Below, in pieces: positions 37,964-46,460 of a DNA stretch of 64,000 nucleotides. How positions within the stretch are numbered: the first letter of the stretch is position 1; each line of letters opens with the position of its first letter. The notes below the pieces were generated by a model. The model saw nothing but the letters and a program-made list of their open reading frames with translations, was not told the DNA's origin and searched no databases. Origin of the DNA: JAGTVG01 sp942491935 (GTDB lineage Bacteria > Bacteroidota > Bacteroidia > Cytophagales > Cyclobacteriaceae); NCBI GenBank assembly GCA_942491935.1, contig CALOCZ010000011.1, positions 56,283-120,282 of the forward strand, read 5' to 3'. The translations under genes were made by a program, and so were the position numbers.

Positions 37964-38206
37964 TTACGGGGTTTCAAATTTCATTTTATTTGAAACTTCT
38001 TTTTCTAATCTGCTCACCTTCTTGTCCAGCCTGATAAGATATAAGATCAATCCTGTTAAAATGACTGTAACTACAAGTACTACTACATATATTTTCCCTG
38101 AGGTTCTGAGTGCGTCTGCCATCTCAACAGCATCAATTTCTCCCTGCTGGGCCATAACAGAAAAGGCCACAAAATTAGAAAATAACATTATTATCCACTT
38201 CTTCAT
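37964..38206 (-). CDS. CcmD-like small membrane protein
   Basis: An 80-residue protein placed exactly where ccmD belongs. I start at MKKWIIML, four bases after the ccmC stop; an earlier ATG (38227) would overlap ccmC. It has an N-terminal signal-like segment ending in MAQQGE and one membrane helix (IYVVVLVVTVILTGLILYLI, about residues 37-56), then a charged cytoplasmic tail with heptad-like KKVSRLEKEVSNK. CcmD helps release holo-CcmE from the CcmABC complex. Sequence similarity to proteobacterial CcmD is minimal, so the call rests on context and size. Confidence 0.75.
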   Translation of the reverse strand: MKKWIIMLFSNFVAFSVMAQQGEIDAVEMADALRTSGKIYVVVLVVTVILTGLILYLIRLDKKVSRLEKEVSNKMKFETP

Positions 38207-38210
38207 ATAA

Positions 38211-38897
38211 TTAACTAATATCATCAAGTTTTGATTTTATTTCTTTTACCCTGACTCTTAATTGAATGATCCAGACACCCAATAAGGACCAGCCTATAAT
38301 AGATGGATAAAAAACCAGTCTTAAGTTGTTGTCGAGATCGTAAATATTGAATCCAGGATTACCTCCACTGCCCGGATGCAATGAGTCAGTGAGTCTTGGT
38401 AAAATGTATAAGAGAGGTAGCAAGGTTGACCAGGCAAATATATTATAGACAGCCGAGATCCTTGCCCTTTGAATTTCGTCTTCAATTGAATTTCTCAATA
38501 TAACATAAGCAAGATAGATCAACATACAGATAGCTGCACCATTAAGTTTGGCATCATTGACCCACCAGGCACCCCATGTAAACCTGGCCCATATACTTCC
38601 TGTTGCCAATCCTAATATCCCCAGAATAATTCCCATATAGGCAAATTCTTCAGCAATTCCATCGAATTTCATCTTTGATTTTGCAAGGTATCTTATGGAG
38701 AATATTAAAGATGTTGTGAGCAGGATCATCATGCTGAACCACATGGATACATGAAAGAATTGATTTCTTACACTTTCCTGTACTATGGCAATTCTTGGGA
38801 CTTTAATTAAAAAGCCTCCAATTACGGTGTAGAATACCAATATTACCGCAATTAATTTCCACCAGTTCTTTTTAAAGTCGAATGTCAGCTTCGCCAT
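38211..38897 (-). CDS. ccmC: Heme exporter/transfer protein CcmC
   Basis: A 228-residue protein with six membrane segments and the tryptophan-rich heme motif RFTWGAWWVNDAKL between two histidine-bearing loops (FFHVSMWFSMM; LTDSLHPGSGG). CcmC binds heme and loads it on CcmE in the periplasm. It overlaps the end of ccmB by 13 bases, consistent with translational coupling. Confidence 0.92.
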   Translation of the reverse strand: MAKLTFDFKKNWWKLIAVILVFYTVIGGFLIKVPRIAIVQESVRNQFFHVSMWFSMMILLTTSLIFSIRYLAKSKMKFDGIAEEFAYMGIILGILGLATGSIWARFTWGAWWVNDAKLNGAAICMLIYLAYVILRNSIEDEIQRARISAVYNIFAWSTLLPLLYILPRLTDSLHPGSGGNPGFNIYDLDNNLRLVFYPSIIGWSLLGVWIIQLRVRVKEIKSKLDDIS

Positions 38898-39559
38898 ATA
38901 TAAGGGAATAATATTGTTGAAATTGTTATCACGATAATGTCAATGGCACATAAATATATGATTGGTCCGTAACTTGCAGACCAATCCAGACCTTCTAATG
39001 CATTTTTTGAGACCCTGATTATGATCAATAACAATGGCAAAATAACAGGAAAACTTAATACGGCCATTAAAGTTGTACTATTAGCTGCCTTTGATGCAAT
39101 ACCAGAGTTCATTGTTAAAACTCCCGCAAAGCCTGCAGATCCTAATATCAGGTTAGCCATAAAAAGGAACAGATCATCTATTGGATTTCCCAAAACCAGG
39201 CTGTACATCATTAACCCGGTAAAGCCTATTCCAATTAGCAAAATTGTATTGTAAATCACCTTCGACAGAATTATTGCAACTGGATTCGCAATTGAATAAT
39301 AATAGATCAATCTTCCCCGGTTCAATTGTATAAAACTTTTAGTAACAGCATTCACTGCAGTGAAAAGAATTATGATCCAGAATAAGGTATTCCAGATTAC
39401 AGGGTTTAACGAACTGACCTGAGATCGAAAACTAAGGTAACTGATAAAAATAACACTGACCAGGTATAGAAGAATCCCATTGATGGCATATTTCAGACGC
39501 CATTCAATTATTGTTTCCTGAAGGATTAGTGTCTTGATCTCCTTAAGCAGCATATACAA
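38885..39559 (-). CDS. ccmB: Heme exporter permease CcmB
   Basis: A 224-residue permease with six hydrophobic segments, typical of CcmB, the membrane partner of the ATPase CcmA. The motifs NTLFWIIILFTAVNAVTKSF and GSAGFAGVLTMNSGIASKA are family-like. Two in-frame start codons (MYMLLKEI) lie two codons apart. It opens the ccmB-C-D-E-F operon. No ccmA, ccmG or ccmH is next to it in this window. Confidence 0.9.
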   Translation of the reverse strand: MYMLLKEIKTLILQETIIEWRLKYAINGILLYLVSVIFISYLSFRSQVSSLNPVIWNTLFWIIILFTAVNAVTKSFIQLNRGRLIYYYSIANPVAIILSKVIYNTILLIGIGFTGLMMYSLVLGNPIDDLFLFMANLILGSAGFAGVLTMNSGIASKAANSTTLMAVLSFPVILPLLLIIIRVSKNALEGLDWSASYGPIIYLCAIDIIVITISTILFPYIWRS

Positions 39560-39573
39560 TTTTGATCATCTTG

Positions 39574-39581
39574 CAAAAATA
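39574..39581 (-). promoter_or_regulatory. Candidate -7 box (TATTTTTG) of the ccm operon
   Basis: A perfect TAnnTTTG match on the minus strand 14 bases before the ccmB start; the only candidate in the 91-base spacer between ccmB and the convergent-side TonB receptor end. Confidence 0.4.
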
Positions 39582-39650
39582 CAATTATTATTAAATTGAA
39601 TGGTCAGATATTCAAATATCCTGCAATCAATCAAAGAATATCGATCTTTC

Positions 39651-41981
39651 TTATAATTTTATTGTTAACTGAACAAACAGGTTTCTTGGGGGTTGGATGA
39701 AATATCCAGGTTCAGGGTTTCCGTCCCAATCAGGATCCACTGGTGCACCATACGTAAAATATTGCTTGTTAAAAATGTTATTAAAAAAGATATCCAGTCT
39801 GTTTTCTTTATAAAAGTTAATTCCAAAGCGCATATTGGCTGCGAAAAAGGATGGTATGATCATATCAGCCTGATTGGTAGGTTCCAGATATGATTCGCCA
39901 ACATATCTGCCTGATATTTCTACATCTAATAAATTTCTGAACTTATAAACCAGTGCACCCATTGCCATAAAATTTGGGCTGAATGGTTGAGAGACATTTT
40001 CATATACCTGAGGATCTTCTTCAGGGGCATACTCTTTGATCTGACTTTGCATAAAAGTTGTATTGCCGTTGAAATATAGGGAAGGTGCGAAATTCCAATT
40101 CCAGTTTAATTCAATCCCTGCCCTGTAACTGGATGGGATGTTTTTTCTTAATTGTATAAATCCTTCAGGAACGTATACCCCAATTGGGGCAATTTCATTA
40201 TTAAATTTCATGTAAAAGGCATTTATCTGGCCTGTAATATTATATCTGCTGAACCTGAATCCGGCCTCGATATCATGAACATATTCTGCTTTTACATCAT
40301 CTGACAATACGCTTTCAAGGTTAGATCCATTTAATTGAAATCCTCCGAAGATGTCAATTTTAGTAGGTTCCCTGCCTGTATAGCCATAAATCAGATACAG
40401 GTTTTTTATATTATCGAGTGTATATGTTAATCCAATTTTTGGATTCAAAAAGGTCCAGTTTTTCACTACATTCGGTTCATCCGGAAGTAGTGTTTCATCC
40501 GGATCAATTTCGAGTTTTAGGGTCCTGAGTTGTAAATCGGCAAACAAAATCAATTTATTGATCTTGTAGTCAAGTTTTCCAAACAAGCTCAACTCATTTT
40601 TCCAGGACCTTTCGTCATAATATGGATTTGCATTGTCAGGGATCACACTTTCAAGATTCTGTCGTTGAAATGTATATAAATGAATTCCTGTGCTAAGATC
40701 TAATTTATGATCTTTCGAATTATGGTTGAAATAGGAAATGAATCCAACATGATTGTTATAGAGGGGATAGTTAATCTGAACCAACCTGTCTATCAGTTCA
40801 TATCCATCCGGGCTGTTTGAATTGTAGATTGAATCAGTTACATAAAAACCAGCGGGATAATCTCCTCCTGCCGCCCCATAGTAAAGTGTAGTTACCAGGG
40901 AGGAATAATCAGTTAACGACCTGGTATATTGTAATTGAATAAAATCCTGGCCAAAATTATCAATGTCATTTTCGTTTACATAATTGGTTCTGGGATCTTC
41001 TTCAATGTCAGATAAGGCAACGGGCAAATAGGCGAGTCCATTTTGGCTCTGACCTGTAAATCCTTTTAAGGTGACCATATCCTTTTCTCCAAAATACCCT
41101 CCTGAGAAAAAGAAGGAATATGAATCGGTGCCTGAGTGATATCGATAGCCATCGGAGTGAATCTTTGTGAATCGGGTATAAAAATTGAATGCTTTACCTA
41201 CTGTTCCGGATGTAAGCTCCACAGTTCCCCGATAGGTGCCAAATGATCCCCCTGAGATCTGTAATTGAGCTTCAGCCGGCCGGTTCCTCAAATCTATTGA
41301 TTGAAAATCGACAGAACCGGCATAGGAAGCTGTACCATTAGTACTCGTTCCCACCCCCCTTTCAATCTGGATTGATTCCATGGAATTAGTAAAATCAGTG
41401 AAGTTTGAGAAAAATACACCCTGGTCTATCATGTCATTTAAAGGTGTACCATCGAGGGTAATGTTCATACGTGACTGATCGATGCCGCGTAATCTCATCA
41501 ATCCATAATTGGTAACATTGGTGCCTGATTCAGAATATGTTATGATCGATGGCGATAGTTTGTCAATCACATACAACGCGTCCTGCCCAATATACACACC
41601 TTCGATTTCCTTTTTGGAGATCACTTTTCTGGCCGATGGCCTGTCGTCATTTCCTCTGACGGCTTGTATGACGACTTCATCAAGTGTATAGGCTGTGTTA
41701 AGGGGGACAGATATATAATTTGAGTCGGCGATATTTATAGTTACAGGATCATATCCTACATAACTGATTTTTATTTCAGTATATTTCTTTTTATCCACGT
41801 CAATAGAGAAAGATCCGGACATATCAGTTATCACTCCGGTATTGGTCCCGATTACAACTACACTGGCACCAACAAGTGCTTCACTGGTACCATTGTCAAA
41901 AACATTTCCTGATAAGCCTGATTGAGCAAATAGCTGATTGGCAAGAATACACATTGCGAAAAGTAAATAAACTTTCCTCAT
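39651..41981 (-). CDS. TonB-dependent outer-membrane receptor under TPP riboswitch control
   Basis: A 776-residue receptor: signal peptide (VYLLFAMCILANQLFAQ), a carboxypeptidase-regulatory-like domain (about 22-100, GNVFDNGTSEALVGASVVV), a TonB-box-like segment (LDEVVIQAVRG), a plug (GLMRLRGIDQSRMNITLDG) and a 22-strand-type barrel ending NLFVQLTIKL. The two riboswitches in its 5' leader bind thiamine pyrophosphate, so the substrate is most likely thiamine or a derivative, as known for the thiamine-linked outer-membrane receptors of Bacteroidota. The start codon lies about 55 bases after the proximal aptamer. Confidence 0.9.
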   Translation of the reverse strand: MRKVYLLFAMCILANQLFAQSGLSGNVFDNGTSEALVGASVVVIGTNTGVITDMSGSFSIDVDKKKYTEIKISYVGYDPVTINIADSNYISVPLNTAYTLDEVVIQAVRGNDDRPSARKVISKKEIEGVYIGQDALYVIDKLSPSIITYSESGTNVTNYGLMRLRGIDQSRMNITLDGTPLNDMIDQGVFFSNFTDFTNSMESIQIERGVGTSTNGTASYAGSVDFQSIDLRNRPAEAQLQISGGSFGTYRGTVELTSGTVGKAFNFYTRFTKIHSDGYRYHSGTDSYSFFFSGGYFGEKDMVTLKGFTGQSQNGLAYLPVALSDIEEDPRTNYVNENDIDNFGQDFIQLQYTRSLTDYSSLVTTLYYGAAGGDYPAGFYVTDSIYNSNSPDGYELIDRLVQINYPLYNNHVGFISYFNHNSKDHKLDLSTGIHLYTFQRQNLESVIPDNANPYYDERSWKNELSLFGKLDYKINKLILFADLQLRTLKLEIDPDETLLPDEPNVVKNWTFLNPKIGLTYTLDNIKNLYLIYGYTGREPTKIDIFGGFQLNGSNLESVLSDDVKAEYVHDIEAGFRFSRYNITGQINAFYMKFNNEIAPIGVYVPEGFIQLRKNIPSSYRAGIELNWNWNFAPSLYFNGNTTFMQSQIKEYAPEEDPQVYENVSQPFSPNFMAMGALVYKFRNLLDVEISGRYVGESYLEPTNQADMIIPSFFAANMRFGINFYKENRLDIFFNNIFNKQYFTYGAPVDPDWDGNPEPGYFIQPPRNLFVQLTIKL

Positions 41982-42016
41982 TTTCTGAAAATTTAGGTTA
42001 ACATCCGGAAAACTGG

Positions 42017-42040
42017 GGTAAGTTCTCTTTGTTGCTTACC
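42017..42040 (-). promoter_or_regulatory. Hairpin in the receptor leader, possible expression platform
   Basis: GGTAAG and CTTACC (minus strand; 42035-42040 and 42017-42022) can form a six-bp stem just after the proximal TPP aptamer and before the receptor start. Part of it overlaps the 3' end of the aptamer region, as an expression platform would. No U tract follows. Confidence 0.4.
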
Positions 42041-42118
42041 ATACCTCCCTTCGTCCGCATTACCGGCATCAGGTGATGAGGGTATGATCTCAGCCCGTTT
42101 CATTAGGGCACCCCTTTT
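42038..42118 (-). promoter_or_regulatory. TPP riboswitch, proximal aptamer
   Basis: The minus strand carries the conserved THI-element parts in order: GGGGTGCCC, GGGCTGAGATCATACCC, ACCTGATGCCGGTAATGC and GACGAAGGGA. The CTGAGA pyrimidine-binding loop and the ACCTGAT/AATGC pyrophosphate side are intact. I see no strong closing P1 helix for this copy, unlike the distal one. Confidence 0.93.
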
Positions 42119-42143
42119 ATTTCGAGTAGTGTTAATATGGAGT

Positions 42144-42224
42144 TTTGAGATTTCCTACGCCCGAATTACCGGTATCAGGTTCAAAGGGTATAATCTCAGC
42201 CCGCATATTAAGGCACCCCTCAAA
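42144..42224 (-). promoter_or_regulatory. TPP riboswitch, distal aptamer
   Basis: A second complete THI element on the minus strand: GGGGTGCC, GGGCTGAGATTATACCC, GAACCTGATACCGGTAATTC and GGGCGTAGGAAA. A six-bp P1 helix closes it: TTTGAG (42219-42224) with CTCAAA (42144-42149). It is about 25 bases from the proximal aptamer, in the same orientation. Confidence 0.94.
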
Positions 42225-42231
42225 TTAGAAT

Positions 42232-42239
42232 CAAAATTA
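42232..42239 (-). promoter_or_regulatory. Candidate -7 box (TAATTTTG) of the riboswitch-receptor transcript
   Basis: A perfect TAnnTTTG match on the minus strand. Transcription starting about seven bases later would begin almost exactly at the P1 helix of the distal aptamer, and it lies after the kinase stop at 42256. Confidence 0.55.
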
Positions 42240-42255
42240 ATCTAAATAAATGGTT

Positions 42256-42783
42256 TTATAAAGCATTTATAGCAGAAACAGCTTTGGTAAACCGTTCTTT
42301 CACATCTCCTCTGATCTCAACATACCGGAGATTCCAGCGCTCAAGTTCTTCTTTATACTTCTTATAGAAGTAACCACGCTTATCAGGATGTTCCCTTTGC
42401 GGATCCTCTTTCCATGGAATATCAACATAAGTTAGTAAATGCAGATCATAATCGCCTTTGGAAATCTCTTCTACAATCCAGTCTGGGCAGGAGCCGTATT
42501 TGTGTTCACTCCATATTTTAATTACGATGAGGTTTGTATCACAAATCAAAATTCTATTTGCATACCTGGCCTGAATCTTTTCTGCCTCTAACTGACCTTT
42601 TGCAATTTTTTCCAGATCATGTTTCTGATAGGGTCTCTTTAATTGATCTATGTATAACCTTGCATATTCTTCCACCCAGCATGTATTGTAATATGTAGCT
42701 AATTCTTTTGACAAGGTACTCTTGCCGGTAGATTCCGGTCCTACTATTGCTATTTTCTTTAAGTCTTCGATAGCTCCAGTGTT
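42256..42783 (-). CDS. NadR-like P-loop kinase/ATPase, start unclear (possible frameshift product of pnuC)
   Basis: The open frame encodes a nucleoside-kinase-like P-loop protein related to the ribosylnicotinamide kinase domain of NadR: KKIAIVGPESTGKSTLS is the Walker A region, ICDTNLIVIKIWSEHKYG the acceptor/Walker B region, and REHPDKRGYFYKKYKEELE the lid. The first ATG/GTG/TTG in frame is TTG at 42714, which would cut away the Walker A motif. Upstream the frame is open but has only CTG or ATA as possible starts, and it meets the end of pnuC at an A7 tract (42782-42788). A -1 slip there would join the two proteins. I give the span from the A7 tract to the stop; the kinase may trap thiamine (or nicotinamide riboside) imported by PnuC. 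Confidence 0.75.
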   Translation of the reverse strand, partial: NTGAIEDLKKIAIVGPESTGKSTLSKELATYYNTCWVEEYARLYIDQLKRPYQKHDLEKIAKGQLEAEKIQARYANRILICDTNLIVIKIWSEHKYGSCPDWIVEEISKGDYDLHLLTYVDIPWKEDPQREHPDKRGYFYKKYKEELERWNLRYVEIRGDVKERFTKAVSAINAL

Positions 42784-43364
42784 TTTTTCCAGGACAAATA
42801 ACCAAGTATGGCAATGATAAAAAATATAAAGAACTGAAAACTGGTTAGAACAAGACCCTTATAAAAATATAAGGGGATTGAAATAAAATCTCCAATAATC
42901 CATGCCAGCCAGTTCTCGATTTTTTTTCTGGCCATCAATTGCATTCCAACAAAAAATATAGAAGTTGTAAATGCATCGATTATAGGCACATCGGAATCTG
43001 TGAAGAGTATAAGTAGCTGTGATAATATAACAAATGAAACAAGTAAAGTGGAAAGGCTCCACATCCATTCTTTTTTGGTATTTTTCGTGATTGGAGTATG
43101 GTGACTGGTATCATCTTTTCTTGACCAGTAATACCAGCCATATACGCTCATTACGAAATAATAAGCATTAATGGCCATATCGGCATATAGGCGTGTATTA
43201 AAGCATAGATAAACATATATCAGGACACTAACAATACCTGTTGGGAACACCAGGATGCTTTCTTTTTTGGCATACCAAACACTTAGAAGCCCAAAAAGAA
43301 CACCTGTTGTCTCTAAGATGCTAAGTTCTTTAATTCCCTCAAAAATTCCCTGCAGGATATCCAT
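42759..43364 (-). CDS. PnuC-family vitamin transporter (probably thiamine, PnuT-like)
   Basis: A 201-residue integral membrane protein with about seven segments. The PnuC signature is present: GLLSVWYAKKESILVFP near the start, AYYFVMSVYGWYYWSRK in the middle, and ENWLAWIIGDFISIPLYFYK late. PnuC proteins are facilitators that rely on intracellular phosphorylation of the substrate, matching the overlapping kinase frame. TPP riboswitches next door suggest the thiamine-specific branch, but nicotinamide riboside is not excluded. The 3' end (42759-42790) overlaps the kinase frame. Confidence 0.88.
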   Translation of the reverse strand: MDILQGIFEGIKELSILETTGVLFGLLSVWYAKKESILVFPTGIVSVLIYVYLCFNTRLYADMAINAYYFVMSVYGWYYWSRKDDTSHHTPITKNTKKEWMWSLSTLLVSFVILSQLLILFTDSDVPIIDAFTTSIFFVGMQLMARKKIENWLAWIIGDFISIPLYFYKGLVLTSFQFFIFFIIAILGYLSWKKTLELSKT

Positions 43365-43402
43365 TCAGATGAATTTATTATTAATTTCATATTGAGCGGC
43401 AG

Positions 43403-43410
43403 CAAAAATA
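43403..43410 (-). promoter_or_regulatory. Candidate -7 box (TATTTTTG) of pnuC
   Basis: A perfect TAnnTTTG match on the minus strand, 38 bases before the pnuC ATG, in a leader with no riboswitch. Confidence 0.4.
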
Positions 43411-43441
43411 TATGATCGGAGGGTTAAATAAAAGCAATTGA

Positions 43442-45568
43442 TTACCGCTGGTACTTTTGATCATATTTTTCCATTTCATCTGCCCTGATAAACTCTACTC
43501 TTCTATTCCTTCTTCTCCCTTCTTTAGTATCATTTGAAGTTAACGGTCTCGATTCCCCGTAACCAATAGTTTTGATCTTTTCGGGGTCTATGCCTTTTTT
43601 AACAAAATACCGGTAAACCGACCTGGCTCTTTTTTCTGATAAAGTAAGATTATAAGTTTCATAACCAATGCTGTCAGTATGTCCTGCGAGTATGATATTT
43701 ACAGGTGTGCTTTTCAGCAGATTGACAATCCTGTCCAGGTGTGTATAAGAACTTTTCCAGATCACATCGGAATCAAAATTGAAATGGACACTAATTGACA
43801 AAACACCATCATTGATCTCTATGAAAGGAGTTTCCTCTTCATCCTGCTTTTGATCCAGGGCATCTGCGTTTCCAGCCAATACTACCGCACTGGTTATGGC
43901 CTCATTTATTTTGTCCGGGTTGATGAAAATATCCCGCTCGATTTCCGTGTACTCATCTTGTCCGATTAGCGTTATAGTATCCTCATAAAGTACTACACCA
44001 TTTAAATCAATAACATATTTATAATTTGATCCCAGGGGGAATACAATCTCAAAATCTCCGGTCTCCGGATCGGAGTTTGTGTATCCAACTTCCGTTTCAT
44101 CCGGGAATACTTCATACTGGATCCTGGCTGGAACAGGTTCTCTGGTCCCTTCTTTATAAATATGCCCTCTCAATAAGGCAATTGGTTCTGGTTGAAAAAA
44201 CAGAGGTAATTGTATCCTGTAAATATCAGCGTCATATTCAGAGATACTTTTTGAATAATAGGCGTATTCCCCGGATGGAGGGATGGTAAAAAAGACTTCA
44301 TCCTCTTCGGTATTTATCTGGTTTCCAAGATTTTCCGGTTCACTCCATTTCTTCCATGATTCATCCAGCCGCCGGCTTACAAAAACATCATACCCGCCAA
44401 ATCCGCTATATCCTTTAGAAGAAAAATACAAGGTCTTATTATCCGCTGCCAGAAATGGTGAATGTTCATCATTTGTTGTATTGATTGTGTTTCCCAGATT
44501 AAGCGGTTCGCTCCATGAACCATCAGGCAATAAAAAGGTCACGTAAATATCTTTTCTCCCATAAGCATCAAATCTATTTACTGATATGATCATTGATTCC
44601 CGGCTTTGCGTAAGAAAATAATGCCCGTCATTATTCTCTATAAAGGCATTGTTAATATTGACCGGGACCGGCTTGGTCCAGCCGTTGCTGTTTATTGTGC
44701 TGACAGAAACGCCAGGCTTCATGTCTTTATTTTTGTGATATCTGTTGCCAAGTATGACCGTCATGGATTTACCGTCAGGTGTTATTGAGCTTACATAGTT
44801 TGCTCCGGTATTATTAAGTGGTTGGCCAGGGTTAACAGCGTCAAGCCAATCTTCTATATTCATATTATAATCTGAGTACCATATATCTTCGGGATCGTCT
44901 GTGCCCCCGATATTCTCGGGATGGTTCATTCTGCTGAAGTACATAGTTTTGCCGTCAGGAGTTAGAATGGGGCGGACCTCCTTATACTCACTGTTTATAC
45001 TTTGACTGAGCTTTTGGGCGATCAGTTTTTTGGAAACATTTGCAGCCCGGTGAATCTCAACCTCTACAGGGATCTTTGAATCTGAGATCCCAATGGCATC
45101 AATACCGTTATATCCCGGGACCGATAAACCGTCCAGCACCAGTTTCAAAGAGTTAAGCTCATAAACAGTCCTCTCAAAAAATACATGTAAAAGTCTTCCC
45201 TTTTGCGGTACTGGGCCTGGTGAAAAGGAATTTAAAAGGTATTCTTTGCCTTCCCTGTCATAAGCATAGATTTGATATGTAGCACTTGGATTAAAAGATT
45301 CAGCAATGACGATCTGCTGAATATGCATAGGTTGATCAAACCAAACCTTTATATATTCTGATTTATTCGGATTCAATGGCATCCATGCATTTGGACTATC
45401 GCCACCTTGTGGCAAGACGTCTGGCTTTCCTATTACCTGTTGGGCTGAATATTCTTTTTCCGACAGTTCTGAAGAATAATCAATAACCCGTGAGACCCAT
45501 TGTACTTCCTGTGCAATTGCCGGTACTGAAAAAAAGAATATTAATATATAGATTATAGGTCTTTTCAT
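43442..45568 (-). CDS. Outer-membrane PD40/OmpA-family protein
   Basis: A 708-residue exported protein (signal IYILIFFFSVPAIAQ). Residues about 20-165 look like a discoidin-like beta-domain. About 190-470 hold PD40 beta-propeller repeats (LTPDGKTMYFSRM, ADNKTLYFSSKGYSGFGG, YDVFVSRRLDESW). About 480-560 is a carboxypeptidase-regulatory-like Ig domain. The last ~110 residues are an OmpA peptidoglycan-binding domain (LAGHTDSIGYETYNLTLSEK, KTIGYGESRP, GRRRNRRVEFI). It starts ten bases after the stop of the smaller OmpA gene, so the pair is an operon. Such proteins link outer membrane and cell wall and are often found beside gliding/T9SS functions. Confidence 0.85.
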   Translation of the reverse strand: MKRPIIYILIFFFSVPAIAQEVQWVSRVIDYSSELSEKEYSAQQVIGKPDVLPQGGDSPNAWMPLNPNKSEYIKVWFDQPMHIQQIVIAESFNPSATYQIYAYDREGKEYLLNSFSPGPVPQKGRLLHVFFERTVYELNSLKLVLDGLSVPGYNGIDAIGISDSKIPVEVEIHRAANVSKKLIAQKLSQSINSEYKEVRPILTPDGKTMYFSRMNHPENIGGTDDPEDIWYSDYNMNIEDWLDAVNPGQPLNNTGANYVSSITPDGKSMTVILGNRYHKNKDMKPGVSVSTINSNGWTKPVPVNINNAFIENNDGHYFLTQSRESMIISVNRFDAYGRKDIYVTFLLPDGSWSEPLNLGNTINTTNDEHSPFLAADNKTLYFSSKGYSGFGGYDVFVSRRLDESWKKWSEPENLGNQINTEEDEVFFTIPPSGEYAYYSKSISEYDADIYRIQLPLFFQPEPIALLRGHIYKEGTREPVPARIQYEVFPDETEVGYTNSDPETGDFEIVFPLGSNYKYVIDLNGVVLYEDTITLIGQDEYTEIERDIFINPDKINEAITSAVVLAGNADALDQKQDEEETPFIEINDGVLSISVHFNFDSDVIWKSSYTHLDRIVNLLKSTPVNIILAGHTDSIGYETYNLTLSEKRARSVYRYFVKKGIDPEKIKTIGYGESRPLTSNDTKEGRRRNRRVEFIRADEMEKYDQKYQR

Positions 45569-45578
45569 ATTTTCAGTC

Positions 45579-46322
45579 TTAACGCCTGATTATCCTTACT
45601 TCAACTCGCCTGTTTAATCGCGATGCCTCTTCCGTATTTTCCCAGCTAAGAGGATTAGATCCTCCATATGCTTTTGTAAGGATCCTGTCGGGCATAATTC
45701 CACCGTGAATTAAGTAATTTTTAACCTGTTTAACACGTTCCTGAGAAAGTTTTAAATTTTTTGACCTTCCTCCTCTAAAATCAGTATGGCCTTCGAGCTG
45801 AATAATCATATCAGGGTTTGTCTTCATTAAATTCGCCAAAGCATCAAGTTCATTGAAAGACTCAGGTTTTATTTCTGATTCTCCCTGGTCAAATATCAGG
45901 TTGTCGAGCAAAATTATTTCATCCGATGGTTTTTTAGATAATGAGTAATCTTTATTGATAGATATGCCCGGGTGAGATAGCGGATATATTGTATCAGCCG
46001 TTCCAATATAATCCTCAGATTTAATCTCTATTATATACTTTTCATGCCCAAAGGTCTTATAGCTATAGTAACCATCACCATCCCGGCTTCTTACAATTCC
46101 TACAAAATTACCATAAGGGGCTTCTCTGTAAGTTATTAATACATTTCCAATGCCATTGCCAGTTAAGGAATCCTGGATATACCCTGAAACAAAAACCAGG
46201 CTGTCATTTGCTATTATTTTCGAAAAGGAGTTATATCCAAATGATTTTTGGAAGTGCGATATTGGAAGAACAACGATAAGAATAGTTAGGACCTTAAATA
46301 TGGGCATTAGTTTATAAGGCAC
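45579..46322 (-). CDS. OmpA-family protein with Ig-like domain
   Basis: A 247-residue exported protein. The N-terminal hydrophobic segment is VLTILIVVLPISHF. Residues about 45-125 form a short carboxypeptidase-regulatory-like beta-domain (VSGYIQDSLTGNGIGNVLI). The C-terminal domain (about 135-247) is OmpA-like: IQLEGHTDFRGGRSKNLKLS, TKAYGGSNPL and ASRLNRRVEVRI. It is the shorter companion of the PD40/OmpA protein behind it and probably anchors to peptidoglycan. Confidence 0.85.
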   Translation of the reverse strand: MPYKLMPIFKVLTILIVVLPISHFQKSFGYNSFSKIIANDSLVFVSGYIQDSLTGNGIGNVLITYREAPYGNFVGIVRSRDGDGYYSYKTFGHEKYIIEIKSEDYIGTADTIYPLSHPGISINKDYSLSKKPSDEIILLDNLIFDQGESEIKPESFNELDALANLMKTNPDMIIQLEGHTDFRGGRSKNLKLSQERVKQVKNYLIHGGIMPDRILTKAYGGSNPLSWENTEEASRLNRRVEVRIIRR

Positions 46323-46460
46323 GTTTAAAACCTTTAAAATCTCCGGATATTATAATTCTAAAAGTCGGAAAATTATCTTTATTATAGAATTTTTATCGGT
46401 GATTATTATTTAAGAATATAAAATTAAGATTTGCAATAAATAAACCTGACAGTATCTGTT

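Noticed and set aside
42617..42814. 65-codon open frame overlapping pnuC and the kinase.
   Set aside because: It is a third-frame shadow without recognisable protein features.
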